Assembly (NCBI RefSeq): GCF_003751265.1
Contig: NZ_RJKN01000006.1
Coordinates: 124,001 to 188,000 of the forward strand
Length of the DNA: 64,000 bases
Reading direction: 5' to 3'
From: Pseudokineococcus lusitanus
GTDB lineage: Bacteria > Actinomycetota > Actinomycetes > Actinomycetales > Quadrisphaeraceae
The translations under genes and the position numbers were made by a program. How positions within the stretch are numbered: position 1 is the first letter of the stretch; every line of letters begins with the position of its first letter. This document shows, piece after piece, positions 42,115 to 51,826 of the stretch. Below the pieces are notes generated by a model, which did no database searches, had not been told where the DNA came from, and saw only the letters and a program-made list of their open reading frames with translations.

Positions 42115-43047
42115 TCAACCCTTCACGGAGGAGCCGATGTCGGTGGAGGTGAAGCGGCGCTGGAACACGAGGAACAGCGCGACGGCCGGCGCGGCGAGCA
42201 CGCAGGCCCCGGCCAGGACGGCCCCGGTGGGGTTGGCGACCTGGCCGGAGAGGGTGGTGATGAAGTTCGCGAGCGAGACCGCGAGCGGCTGCTGGTCGGC
42301 CTCCTTCGTCACGAGGAAGGGCCAGAGGAACTCGTTCCACGGGCCGATGAAGGTGACGAGGACGACGGTGAGCAGGGCGGGCCGCACCATCGGCAGCGCC
42401 ACCGAGCGCAGCACCCGCAGCTCCGAGGCGCCGTCCATCCGGGCCGCCTCGAAGACGTCCTGCGGCAGCTGGAGGAAGTACTGGCGGAAGATGATCACCG
42501 CGGTCGAGTTGATGAGGAACGGCAGCATCACGCCGAGGTGGGTGTCCGCCAGGCCGTAGTCGCGGGCCACGAGGATGTAGAGCGGCACGAGCAGCAGCTG
42601 GAACGGCACGACCTGCACGAGGAGGGCGAGGGCGAAGACGGCCCCGCGGCCGCGGAACTCCAGCTGCGCCAGGGCGTACCCGGCCAGGGAGCCGAAGACG
42701 ATCGTCGCGAGGATGACGCCGCCCGCGAAGATCCCGCTGTTGAGCAGGCCGCTGCCGAGGCTGATCGCCTCGTCGATGGCGCGGTAGTTGTCCAGCGTCG
42801 TCTCCCCCGCGCCGGGCAGCAGGCCCGCGGGCGAGGGGTCGGCGGCCACCTGGAGCGAGCCGCTGACCATCGAGAGGAACGGCACGAGGAAGAGGAGCGC
42901 GCCGAGCGCCAGGACGACGACGCGGACCACCGCGGCGCTCGGGCGGACCCGGCCGCGGGGCGGACGGGTGCGGCCGGCGGCCTCCCGGGCCGCCGCCGTC
43001 GGGACCGGCGTCGCCGGCCGCTCACCCGGGAACGGGACGGTGCTCAT
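42115..43047 (-). CDS. Sugar ABC transporter permease, MalG type
   Basis: A 310-residue inner-membrane permease with six helices after a 40-residue Pro/Arg-rich N-terminus. The EAA coupling loop reads DVFEAARMDGASELRVLRSVALPMVRPAL. The ATG overlaps the stop of the MalF-type gene (ATGA) and follows GGAGGAG. It forms the channel with that partner for oligosaccharide import. No ATP-binding gene is in the operon; a shared MsiK-type ATPase encoded elsewhere is expected in actinobacteria. Confidence 0.92.
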   Translation of the reverse strand: MSTVPFPGERPATPVPTAAAREAAGRTRPPRGRVRPSAAVVRVVVLALGALLFLVPFLSMVSGSLQVAADPSPAGLLPGAGETTLDNYRAIDEAISLGSGLLNSGIFAGGVILATIVFGSLAGYALAQLEFRGRGAVFALALLVQVVPFQLLLVPLYILVARDYGLADTHLGVMLPFLINSTAVIIFRQYFLQLPQDVFEAARMDGASELRVLRSVALPMVRPALLTVVLVTFIGPWNEFLWPFLVTKEADQQPLAVSLANFITTLSGQVANPTGAVLAGACVLAAPAVALFLVFQRRFTSTDIGSSVKG

Positions 43048-44021
43048 CGGTCTCCTCCGACGACGCGGCGGTTGATCAAGGACACGGCGAGGACGAGGAC
43101 GACGAGGACGAGGCCGATGGCGGCCGCCTCGCCGGGCTCGTTCTGCTCGATGCCGCGCTGGTAGAGCAGGAGCACGGGGGTGCTCGACGCGCCGTCGGGC
43201 CCGCCGCCGCCCGTCAGCAGGTAGGGCTCGGTGAAGAGGTTGGCGCCGACGACCGTCGAGAGCAGGACGACGAGGAAGGTCGCCGGGCGGACGCCGGGGA
43301 CGGTCACCGACCAGAAGCGGCGGAGCCGGCCCGCGCCGTCGACCGAGGCGGACTCGTGCAGCTCCTTCGGGACCGCCTGCAGCGCCGCGAGGTAGAGGAG
43401 GATGTAGAAGCCGAGCTGCTTCCACGTGACGAAGACGGCGATCATCGGCATCGCCCAGGAGCTGTTGACGAGCCACGACGGGTCCGGCACGAGCCCCAGG
43501 GGGCCGAGGACGCGGTTGACGAGGCCGTCGCCGCCGAAGAGGAAGAGCCAGACGCCGACGACGGCGACCGAGCTCGTGATGTACGGGACGTAGTAGGCGG
43601 CGCGGAAGAAGGACAGGCCGCGCATCGGCGCGTCGAGCGCCACCGCGAGGACGAGCGCCAGCACCACGGTCAGCGGGACGTTGATGACGAGGAAGATCGC
43701 CACGTTGAGGAACGACCGCTGGACGGCCGGGTCGGTGAGCACCGCGGCGAAGTTGTCGAGGCCGACGAAGGGCCGGTCGACGTCGGCGCCCGGCGCGGCG
43801 AAGAAGTAGTCGTGGAACGCCATGTACACGGCGAAGACGAGCGGCACCGCGAAGACCGCGAGGACGAAGAGCAGGTAGGGCGCGGCGAAGAGCCCGCCCA
43901 GGGGCTGCCGGCCGAGGACGCGGCGCAGGCCCGACGCCGGGCGCTCCCCGCCGTCGCCCGCCGCGTGCCGCGGCGGCGCGGCGGCCGGGCGCGGGGTCGC
44001 CTGGCTCGTGCGGGCGCTCAC
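43044..44021 (-). CDS. Sugar ABC transporter permease, MalF type
   Basis: A 325-residue permease with six helices. The EAA motif region is ELHESASVDGAGRLRRFWSVTVPGVRPA, and PYITSSVAVVGVWLFLFGGDGLVN is typical of the MalF/UgpA group. GTG start overlaps the binding-protein stop by four bases, and its stop overlaps the MalG-type start, so three genes are translationally chained. The leader before helix one is a 45-residue Pro/Ala/Arg-rich stretch. Confidence 0.92.
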   Translation of the reverse strand: MSARTSQATPRPAAAPPRHAAGDGGERPASGLRRVLGRQPLGGLFAAPYLLFVLAVFAVPLVFAVYMAFHDYFFAAPGADVDRPFVGLDNFAAVLTDPAVQRSFLNVAIFLVINVPLTVVLALVLAVALDAPMRGLSFFRAAYYVPYITSSVAVVGVWLFLFGGDGLVNRVLGPLGLVPDPSWLVNSSWAMPMIAVFVTWKQLGFYILLYLAALQAVPKELHESASVDGAGRLRRFWSVTVPGVRPATFLVVLLSTVVGANLFTEPYLLTGGGGPDGASSTPVLLLYQRGIEQNEPGEAAAIGLVLVVLVLAVSLINRRVVGGDR

Positions 44022-45361
44022 GACCGCTCCCCGCGCGCGGCGTCGGCGGAGACGAGGTCGGCGACGTCGGACGACGCCTCGTCGAGCGCCTGCCCGACCG
44101 GCTCGGAGCGGAAGATCACCCCGGCCGACCAGGCGTTGCGGAAGGCCTGCCAGACCTTGGTGGACGACGTCACGTTGGGCACCTCCACGGTGCGGGCCGC
44201 CTGCTCGGCGAAGGGGACGTACGCGGGGTTCTCGGCGAACCAGTCGGGGTAGGTGCCGAGGAGGTCCGAGCGCAGCGGCATCTGCCCGGTCATCTCGAGG
44301 AGGAGGCGGTCCTGCTCCTCGCTCGTCGCGAAGCGGGCGAGGTCCCAGGCCGTCGCGCGGTTCTCGCACGCCGAGTAGAGGGCGATGTTCTTGGCGTCGG
44401 AGAAGCTCCACGTCTCGTCCGCCGGGGTCCCCTCCGCGGTGGGGACGGGGACGACGCCCCAGTCGACGGTGTCGGTGTAGGCGGCGACGGCCCACGGGCC
44501 GGCCATCGACATGGCCGCGGCGCCGTCGGCGAAGGCGTCGCCGTTGTAGATCTCCGGGCTCGACAGGCCCTCGGCGTACATCGTCCGCCAGAGGTCGAAG
44601 ACGGCTTCCCCGTCCGCGTCGTCGAAGGTCGGGCGCCCGTCCTCGACGAGCTGGGTGCCGCCCGTCTGCGCCGCGTAGAAGGGGTAGAAGTCGAACCAGG
44701 GCTGGAAGAACTGGCTCGACGGCGACGGGTAGAGGCCGTTGGGCGCGGCACCGGACCCGACGATCGTCCGCGCCGTCTCGAGCAGCTCGTCGTAGGTGCC
44801 GAGCGGCGGGTCCTCCGGGTCGAGGCCGGCCGCGGCGAAGGCCTCCTTGTCGTAGAGGACCATGACGGGGTTGGACTTCCACGGCAGCTGCCGGAAGTGG
44901 CCGTCCTCGGACGCGTACTGCTCGGCGAGGTCGCCGCTGCGGGCCGTGACGTAGTCCGTCGCCGTCTGCCCGTCCTCGCCCGGCGGGAGGGTGTCGAGGT
45001 CGACGAGGCCGCCCTGGCGCTCGAACTCCGGCACGGCGGCCGGCGAGGTGTTGAAGACGAGGCACGGCGCGTTGCCGGCCGTGATCGACGCCGACAGCAC
45101 GGCCTCCGACGACGTCCCCGCGGGGATCTCCTGCGCGCGGACCGGCTCGTCGGGGTGGGCGGCGTTCCAGGCGGCGACCATCTGCTCGCCCCAGGCGACC
45201 TCCTGGGGGTTGTTCGAGTACCAGATCGTGATGGGGCCGCGGGCCGTCGCCGCGGTCTCGGCGTCCACCGCCTGCGGGGCGCCGCAGGCGCCCAGCGGGA
45301 GCGCCAGGGCCAGGGCGGCCGCCGTCGCCACGGCGGCGCGGTGGGGGGCTCGGGTGCGCAT
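44018..45361 (-). CDS. Sugar ABC transporter substrate-binding lipoprotein
   Basis: A 447-residue family 1 extracellular solute-binding protein anchored by a lipobox (ALPLGACG, Cys26). The binding fold follows with ITIWYSNNPQEVAWGEQMVAAWNAAHP, LPWKSNPVMVLYDKEAFAAAGLDP and MSMAGPWAVAAYTD. Ligand is expected to be an oligosaccharide, probably a manno- or related beta-linked one given the GH130 gene in the operon. First gene of the five-gene operon; ATG follows GAGAGG. A LacI regulator gene lies upstream on the same strand. Confidence 0.9.
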   Translation of the reverse strand: MRTRAPHRAAVATAAALALALPLGACGAPQAVDAETAATARGPITIWYSNNPQEVAWGEQMVAAWNAAHPDEPVRAQEIPAGTSSEAVLSASITAGNAPCLVFNTSPAAVPEFERQGGLVDLDTLPPGEDGQTATDYVTARSGDLAEQYASEDGHFRQLPWKSNPVMVLYDKEAFAAAGLDPEDPPLGTYDELLETARTIVGSGAAPNGLYPSPSSQFFQPWFDFYPFYAAQTGGTQLVEDGRPTFDDADGEAVFDLWRTMYAEGLSSPEIYNGDAFADGAAAMSMAGPWAVAAYTDTVDWGVVPVPTAEGTPADETWSFSDAKNIALYSACENRATAWDLARFATSEEQDRLLLEMTGQMPLRSDLLGTYPDWFAENPAYVPFAEQAARTVEVPNVTSSTKVWQAFRNAWSAGVIFRSEPVGQALDEASSDVADLVSADAARGERS

Positions 45362-45374
45362 CGTCGCGCCTCTC

Positions 45375-45402
45375 TCGTGCTCGTCGGCTCGTGCTCGTCG
45401 GC
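45375..45402. repeat. 14-bp tandem repeat, two and a half copies
   Basis: TCGTGCTCGTCGGC occurs twice in tandem (45375-45388, 45389-45402) and begins a third time, just upstream of the binding-protein start. It may be simple slippage. No second copy of the LacI palindrome is seen in this 152-bp gap. Confidence 0.5.
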
Positions 45403-45513
45403 TCGTGCGGAGCGGGCAGGTGCTCGGACCTGCGGGGCCGCGGACGACGTCGTCCGGGGCCGGTCGCCGGGGTGCGGCGGGGCTCGCGGGGAGGGCTGCT
45501 GCGGGGACGGGCG

Positions 45514-46668
45514 TCAGGCGCGCGGCGCGGCGGTCGACCCGCGGACGACGAGCTCGACCGGCGGGAGGAGCACGTCGTACGCCTCCGGCGGCTCGTCGGC
45601 CACCCGAGGGCCCTCGTCGGACGGCGGCGCGTGCTCGCGCGCCAGGAGGGCCACGAGCGCCGTCGCTGCCGCCGCGCCCCACGCGCGGCTGTCGGTGCGG
45701 ACGGTCGTCAGCGGCGGGTACACGTGGCCGGCGAGCTCGACGTCGTCGAAGCCGGTGGTCGAGAGCTGCTCCGGCAGGCGCAGGCCCCGGTCGTGGGCGA
45801 CCCCGAGGCCGGCGACGGCCAGCGGGTCGGAGGCGTGGACGACGGCGGTGGGCGGCTCGGCGAGGTCGAGGAGCCGCGCCGTCGCCCGGGCCCCGGCCGC
45901 CGCGGTGAAGTCGGTCTCCACGACCGCGACGGGCGTGAGGCCCGCGACGGCGAGCTCGTGCTCCACCGCGCGGCGGCGCCGGGCGGCGTGCTCGAGGTCC
46001 GACGGGCCGGCGACGTGCGCGACGCGGCGGTGCCCGAGGTCGAGCAGGTGCCGGACGGCGAGCCGGGTCCCGGCGGCGTCGTCGACGACGACGGCGGGCA
46101 GCGGCGACGGCCGCCCCTCCCGCTCCGGCCGGTTGAGCGTCACGGCGGGCAGGCCGAGCGCGCCGACGAGGTCGACCCGGGGGTCGTCGCGGCGGAGGTC
46201 GGTGACGAGGACGCCGTCGACCCGGCGGCCGCGGGCCAGCCGCTCGTACGCGGCGCGCTCCTCGGCGTCGTCCGCGACGACGTCGAGGACGAGCGACCAC
46301 TGCTCGAGGGAGACGACCTGCTCGACGCCCGCGATGAGGGCGGCGAAGAAGGGGTCGTCGGCGATGGTGTCCGGCGAGCGCCGGAGCACGAGGCCGACCG
46401 CGCCGACCCGCCGGGTGCGCATCGCGCGCGCCCGCTGGTCGGGCTGCCAGTCCATCTCCTCGGCGACGCGGAGGATCCGGCGCCGCGTCCCCTCGCTGAC
46501 GCCGGGCCGCCCGTTGAGCGCGAAGGAGACGGCCCCGGCGCTGACGCCGGCCGCACGGGCGACGTCGGCGATGGTCGGCCGGGTCGCCCGGCCGTCGGGG
46601 CGGCGGGCGCGCCCGGGGCGCTGCTCGGGGCGCTGGTCGGTGCGCTCGGGTCGGTCGGCGGGTGCCAC
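45514..46668 (-). CDS. LacI family transcriptional regulator
   Basis: A 384-residue sugar-responsive repressor. After a 30-residue charged leader comes the helix-turn-helix and hinge helix (about 31-85: TIADVARAAGVSAGAVSFALNGRPGVSEGTRRRIL), then the periplasmic-binding-like effector domain (about 90-375) with VAGLGVAHDRGLRLPEQLSTTGFDDVEL. GTG start after GAGGAGG. It precedes the ABC/GH130 operon on the same strand and has a perfect 12-bp palindrome 60 bp before its start, so autoregulation and control of that operon are likely. The inducer would be a sugar taken up by the system. Confidence 0.9.
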   Translation of the reverse strand: MAPADRPERTDQRPEQRPGRARRPDGRATRPTIADVARAAGVSAGAVSFALNGRPGVSEGTRRRILRVAEEMDWQPDQRARAMRTRRVGAVGLVLRRSPDTIADDPFFAALIAGVEQVVSLEQWSLVLDVVADDAEERAAYERLARGRRVDGVLVTDLRRDDPRVDLVGALGLPAVTLNRPEREGRPSPLPAVVVDDAAGTRLAVRHLLDLGHRRVAHVAGPSDLEHAARRRRAVEHELAVAGLTPVAVVETDFTAAAGARATARLLDLAEPPTAVVHASDPLAVAGLGVAHDRGLRLPEQLSTTGFDDVELAGHVYPPLTTVRTDSRAWGAAAATALVALLAREHAPPSDEGPRVADEPPEAYDVLLPPVELVVRGSTAAPRA

Positions 46669-46727
46669 GGCGCACCTCCTCGTCGGCTCGGCGGCAGCCT
46701 CGGTGCTGCCGGACGACGAGGACTAAA

Positions 46728-46739
46728 TCGCTATAGCGA
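46728..46739. promoter_or_regulatory. Palindromic operator upstream of LacI gene
   Basis: TCGCTATAGCGA is a perfect 12-bp palindrome inside an unusually A+T-rich patch (GACTAAATCGCTATAGCGAC), 60 bp before the lacI-type start. Its size and symmetry suit a LacI-family dimer. The -10 region of the promoter may overlap it. Confidence 0.6.
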
Positions 46740-46948
46740 CGAGCCGTCAAGTGCTCGGCGGGCCAGGACCACCCGGGGGCGGCGGCACGACCGCAGGAGC
46801 GGCGGGCGTGGAGCCGGGCATCACCGCGGGTCAGCGGCCTACCGCCGTCCTGCCGCGGCGGTCGGCCCTGCGGTCCCGCCCCGGACGCACGACGACGCCG
46901 CCGGCACCGCCCCGGAGGGCGGCGCCGACGGCGTCGGGGTCCTGCGGG

Positions 46949-48169
<1,221 letters not shown>

Positions 48170-48309
48170 GGGACCTCTTCGGGGCAGGCCCGCGGCGGAC
48201 CGCGGGCGGACGGGGGGCGCGCCCGAGGTACCCGACGGCTCCGCTGCCGCAGGGCACCCGTCGTCACGGCCGGCAACCAGCCGTGGCTCCTGGTGAGCGC
48301 GAAAGGGAC

Positions 48310-48337
48310 GTTATGGACGATCTCGTCCAGGCGTCAA
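48310..48337 (-). promoter_or_regulatory. Vegetative-type promoter of the S8 protease
   Basis: On the minus strand TTGACG (48332-48337) and CATAAC (48310-48315) are spaced by 16 bp. This is a good fit to the housekeeping sigma consensus in otherwise very G+C-rich DNA. It would give a leader of about 130 nt before the GTG at 48169. Confidence 0.5.
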
Positions 48338-48421
48338 CGACCCGACGCCCACCTGACGGGAGACGAACGTCACGTCGCGCGCGACCCATCGCCCGGGCGC
48401 ACGCCTCCGAAGGGCGGGGTT

Positions 48422-49168
48422 TCAGCCGCGCAGCAGGACGGCCGTCACCGCGGGGTCGTCGAGACGCTCGAGCAGCTCGCGCGGCGAGGTGAGGACGAGC
48501 GCGGCGCCCGCCTGCTCGAGCTCCTCGCGGGAGATGCCGCCGCAGGTCAGGGCGATGCAGGGCAGCCCGGCGGCCTTCGCGGACTCGACGTCCCAGACGG
48601 TGTCGCCGACCGCCGTCGTGCGGTCCGGGTCGAGGCCGTGCTGCTCCACGGCCGTGGACAGGAGGTCCGGCGCCGGCTTCGCGTCCTCGACGTCGCCGGA
48701 CGTCGTGGCACCCGCGACGGCGTCCTCGGCGCCGATGGCGGGCTGCATCCAGTCGAGGTCCTCGGCCGCCCCGCTCGTCGCGAGCACGACGGCGAGCCCC
48801 TTCCCGGCGAGCGCGTGGAGGAGGTCGGCCACCCCGGGGAAGGCCGTGACGTGCTCCCGCAGCTCCTCGTAGTGCGCGGAGTGGCCGTCGGACGCCCGCT
48901 CGACGAGGTCGTCGTCGACGTCGCCGCCGCCCCCGCCGGGCGGCTGGTCGAGCCCGCCGCTGCCGACGACGCGCTCGACGAGGCCCTCGCTGGCGATGCC
49001 GATGGCCCGGTGGACGGTCGCCATGTCGACGCCCTCGACCCCGGCGTCGCGCAGGGCCCGCCACCACGCGAGCACGTGGAGGTAGTTGGTGTCGAGCAAC
49101 GTGCCGTCGACGTCGAGGAGGACACCGGGGCGCAGGTCGGCGGGAGCGCGGTCGGCAGGGTCAGCCAC
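48422..49168 (-). CDS. HAD superfamily phosphatase-like hydrolase
   Basis: A 248-residue HAD subfamily I hydrolase. Motif I is LLDVDGTLLDTNY (nucleophile Asp near 19), followed by an alpha-helical cap domain (about 30-100). Motif II is VVLATSGA, the conserved Lys is in DAKPAPDLL, and motif IV is VGDTVWDVESAKAAG. The group includes phosphoglycolate and sugar-phosphate phosphatases; the substrate is not fixed. An acidic Gly/Asp-rich loop (GGGGGDVDDD) interrupts the cap. GTG start with weak ribosome site. It is divergent from the exported acetamidase/formamidase. Confidence 0.85.
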   Translation of the reverse strand: MADPADRAPADLRPGVLLDVDGTLLDTNYLHVLAWWRALRDAGVEGVDMATVHRAIGIASEGLVERVVGSGGLDQPPGGGGGDVDDDLVERASDGHSAHYEELREHVTAFPGVADLLHALAGKGLAVVLATSGAAEDLDWMQPAIGAEDAVAGATTSGDVEDAKPAPDLLSTAVEQHGLDPDRTTAVGDTVWDVESAKAAGLPCIALTCGGISREELEQAGAALVLTSPRELLERLDDPAVTAVLLRG

Positions 49169-49303
49169 CGACCGACCGTAGGCGCGGCCCCGGGCCCCCG
49201 CCACGCCGCGCAACCTTCCCGACACACCGGGTCACCGGCACGACACACCGGAACGGGAGCGTGCCGCGACGGCCCCGCCCGGGGGCCGGCCGAGGAGGAC
49301 GAC

Positions 49304-50629
49304 GTGAGCCCGCACGCCGGCACGAGCCCCGCCACCACCCACCCCGCCTCCCCGGCGCCCTCGCCGTCCGACGCGGCCGAGGTGCTGGCCCGCGGCATCG
49401 GGCGGCGCGGCCTGCTGCGCGCCGCGGCCGGCGTCGGCGGGCTCGCCGCCGCGGGCGCCGGCGGCATCGCCGCGTCCGCCCCGGCGTGGGGCGCGACGAC
49501 CGCGCTGCCGCCCGTCCTCCAGCCGCTGCGGCGCGCCCCGGCGCGCGAGACCTACGTCCGCTGCGACCCGGCGACGGCGCTGTGGGGGCGCCTGCCCAAC
49601 CGGCGCACCGACCCCGTCGCGCGAGTCACCTCCGGGGCCGTGCTGACGATGGACGCCGTCTCCCACGAGGGCCTGCTCGAGGACCAGGGCAAGGACCCGC
49701 TCGCGTACTTCACCTCCTTCGGCGTCCGGCCGCAGGACGTGCTCGAGGACGCCGTCGGTGTCGCGGCACGCACCGCGCACGACGGGCCGGGCCCGCACGT
49801 CGTCACGGGCCCCGTCGCGGTCCGCGGGGCGCAGCCGGGCGACGTCCTCAAGGTCGAGGTGCTCGGCCTCGCGCCGCGCGTGCCCTACGGCGTCATCTCC
49901 AACCGGCACGGCCGGGGCGCGCTCCCGGGCGAGTACCCGGAGGCCTGGACCGGCGACCCGGCCCTGGCGCCCTACCTCAACGTCGGCGGCAACGTCAGCG
50001 TCTTCACGCCCGTCGAGACGAGCGACCGCGGGCTCGTCGGGGCGATGCCCGGCCCGGTGACGGCGCGGTTCCCGCTGCAGCCCTTCCTCGGGACCATGGG
50101 CGTCGCCCGCGACACCGGCGTGACCGTCGACTCCGTCCCCCCGACCGACGCCGGCGGCAACCTCGACGTCCGGGACGTCGGCGTCGGCGCCACCCTGTAC
50201 CTGCCGGTCCGGGTGCCCGGCGCGCTCTTCTACGTCGGCGACCCGCACATGGCGCAGGGCGACGGCGAGGTCGCCCTGACGGCGATGGAGGGCTCGCTGC
50301 GGGCCCGGCTGCGGCTGTCCGTCGTCCGGCCCGGCGACGGCGCCCCGCTGCAGACCGCGACGCGACCCTTCGCCGAGACGCCCGAGCACTGGTTGCCGAT
50401 CGGCCTCTCGGACCCCGACGGCCCCGTGGGGGGCCAGGTCACCGACGTCGGCGTCGCCGTCAAGGACGCCGTGCGCGCCGCGCTGGCCTTCCTCACCGAC
50501 GACCTCGGCATGGAGGGCCCGGTGGCCTACGCGTACCTGTCCGCGGCGACCGACTTCACGCTCTCGCAGGTCGTCGACCGCACGACGGGCGTCCACGCAC
50601 GCATCCGGAAGGCGGACTTCGCCGGCTGA
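49304..50629 (+). CDS. Tat-exported acetamidase/formamidase family protein
   Basis: A 441-residue amide hydrolase of the FmdA_AmdA family (acetamide or formamide to acid and ammonia). The N-terminus carries a twin-arginine signal (GIGRRGLLRAAAG at about 30-42, hydrophobic stretch, AxA-like cleavage near ASAPAWGA at 60-67), which the cytosolic family members lack. The core shows VTSGAVLTMDAVSHEG, VTGPVAVRGAQPGDVLKVEVL and the metal-region GDPHMAQGDGEVALTAMEG motif, all typical. GTG start after GAGGAGG. Export implies scavenging ammonia or acting on an extracellular amide. No transporter or regulator is adjacent. Confidence 0.83.
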   Translation: MSPHAGTSPATTHPASPAPSPSDAAEVLARGIGRRGLLRAAAGVGGLAAAGAGGIAASAPAWGATTALPPVLQPLRRAPARETYVRCDPATALWGRLPNRRTDPVARVTSGAVLTMDAVSHEGLLEDQGKDPLAYFTSFGVRPQDVLEDAVGVAARTAHDGPGPHVVTGPVAVRGAQPGDVLKVEVLGLAPRVPYGVISNRHGRGALPGEYPEAWTGDPALAPYLNVGGNVSVFTPVETSDRGLVGAMPGPVTARFPLQPFLGTMGVARDTGVTVDSVPPTDAGGNLDVRDVGVGATLYLPVRVPGALFYVGDPHMAQGDGEVALTAMEGSLRARLRLSVVRPGDGAPLQTATRPFAETPEHWLPIGLSDPDGPVGGQVTDVGVAVKDAVRAALAFLTDDLGMEGPVAYAYLSAATDFTLSQVVDRTTGVHARIRKADFAG

Positions 50630-50721
50630 GCCGGACGGCGTCGTCCACAGGCGGCGCACAGCGGGAGCCACCAGGCTGGTGACGGCGCAGCCCGCGCCGT
50701 CACCAGTCCCGGAGGACCGCC

Positions 50722-51132
50722 ATGACCACGACGTCGTCCGCACCCGCCACCACCGCCACCGCGCCGCTGCGGGCGCTGCAGGTGACGGCCGCGCTCGCCC
50801 TGCTCGTCCTCGGCTGGCAGTTCGTCTCCGCCGGCGAGCTCGTGGCGTCGGGGCTGCGCGACGGCCTCGACGGTCACGCGGCGGGCGCCGTCGTGCTCCA
50901 CGTCGTCAGCGGCCTGGCCGCGGCCGCGGCGGTCTGGCTCCGCCTGCGCGGCGGCTCGACGGCGCTCGCCGCCCTCGCCGTCGGGGTCTTCCTCGTCGGC
51001 TTCCTCCAGGCGTGGAGCGGCGACCACGCCCCGCTGACAGTGCACGTGCCGCTCGCGATCATCACCGTGGCGACCGCCGTGTGGCTCGTCGTCGCGTCCT
51101 TCACGGCCGGTCGGCGGCGGGCGGTCCGCTGA
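50722..51132 (+). CDS. Small four-helix membrane protein, unknown function
   Basis: A 136-residue protein with four predicted transmembrane helices (about 18-36, 52-74, 80-98, 105-128) and short polar ends. ATG follows GGAGG with proper spacing, so expression is likely. I see no family motif beyond general resemblance to uncharacterised actinobacterial membrane proteins. It lies between the exported formamidase and the universal stress protein, converging on the latter with 27 bases between stops. Confidence 0.7.
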   Translation: MTTTSSAPATTATAPLRALQVTAALALLVLGWQFVSAGELVASGLRDGLDGHAAGAVVLHVVSGLAAAAAVWLRLRGGSTALAALAVGVFLVGFLQAWSGDHAPLTVHVPLAIITVATAVWLVVASFTAGRRRAVR

Positions 51133-51159
51133 CGCCGGCCGGCCGTGCGGCGGGGGCGG

Positions 51160-51546
51160 TCAGCCCTCCCGCGCCGGCTTGACGACGAGCACGGGGACCT
51201 CGGCGCCGAGGATGACGCGCTGCGCCGTGCTGCCGAGGAGGAACTTGCCGACGGGCGAGCGCCGCCGCGTGCCGACGACGACGAGCTCGGCCTGCTCGGC
51301 GACCGCCGCGTCGAGCAGCGCGTCCACGGGGTCCTGCTTCTCCGGCCGCTCGACCGCCCGGACCGTCAGGCCGCCGTGGCGCCCCGCCACCTCGCCGACG
51401 ACGCGTCGGGCGGCCTGGCCGCGGTCGTCGGCCGCCGTGAGGTCGAGCACCGCCAGCGACCCGCCGCGCAGCGTCGCCTCGGCGACGGCGCTCTCGAGCG
51501 CCGCGGCGCCCTCCTCGCTGCTGGACCAGCCCACCAGGACCGTCAC
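51160..51546 (-). CDS. Universal stress protein (UspA) family
   Basis: A 128-residue single Usp domain of the ATP-binding type. The C-terminal motif GTRRRSPVGKFLLGSTAQRVIL fits the G-2x-G-9x-G(S/T) ATP signature, and VLVGWSSSEEGAAALESAVAEA opens the fold. Such proteins accumulate under stress or stationary phase. GTG at 51546 begins the fold directly; the longer open frame upstream is unlikely to be translated. It is divergent from the TctCBA operon across a 280-bp G+C-rich gap. Confidence 0.87.
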   Translation of the reverse strand: MTVLVGWSSSEEGAAALESAVAEATLRGGSLAVLDLTAADDRGQAARRVVGEVAGRHGGLTVRAVERPEKQDPVDALLDAAVAEQAELVVVGTRRRSPVGKFLLGSTAQRVILGAEVPVLVVKPAREG

Positions 51547-51826
51547 GCGGCACCCCCTGCGTCGTGCGGCGCGGTGCGCGCCGTCGGGCGTCCTGCCTAC
51601 CACGCACGGGTGACGCCGGGCCTCCCCCGACGACGTCCCCGCGGCCCGGCGTGAGCCTCGTCACGCCGGGGGCCCGGCGACGCCCGGGAGCCGGTCGGCG
51701 GCGCGGGGCGGGTGCCCGGGGCAGGTAGCGTCGCCCGCCGGACGAGGGCGTCGGCAGGGGACGCCCGCCCGGCGGACGGCCCTCGCGGCCCGTCCGCCCG
51801 TCCGACGAGACGGACGGGAGCAGGCC
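51547..51826. other. Divergent intergenic region, USP and TctC
   Basis: Almost 280 bp with no gene. CCTGCCTACC (51590-51599) and GGGCAGGTAGCG (51719-51730) form loosely inverted halves that could hold the two promoters. The rest is G+C-rich with several short self-complementary stretches such as GGCCCGGCG and CGCCGGGGGCCC. No clear operator. Confidence 0.4.

Noticed and set aside
51547-51826. A riboswitch or attenuator before tctC
   Set aside because: Only short G+C palindromes are present, without a conserved core or a clear alternative terminator.
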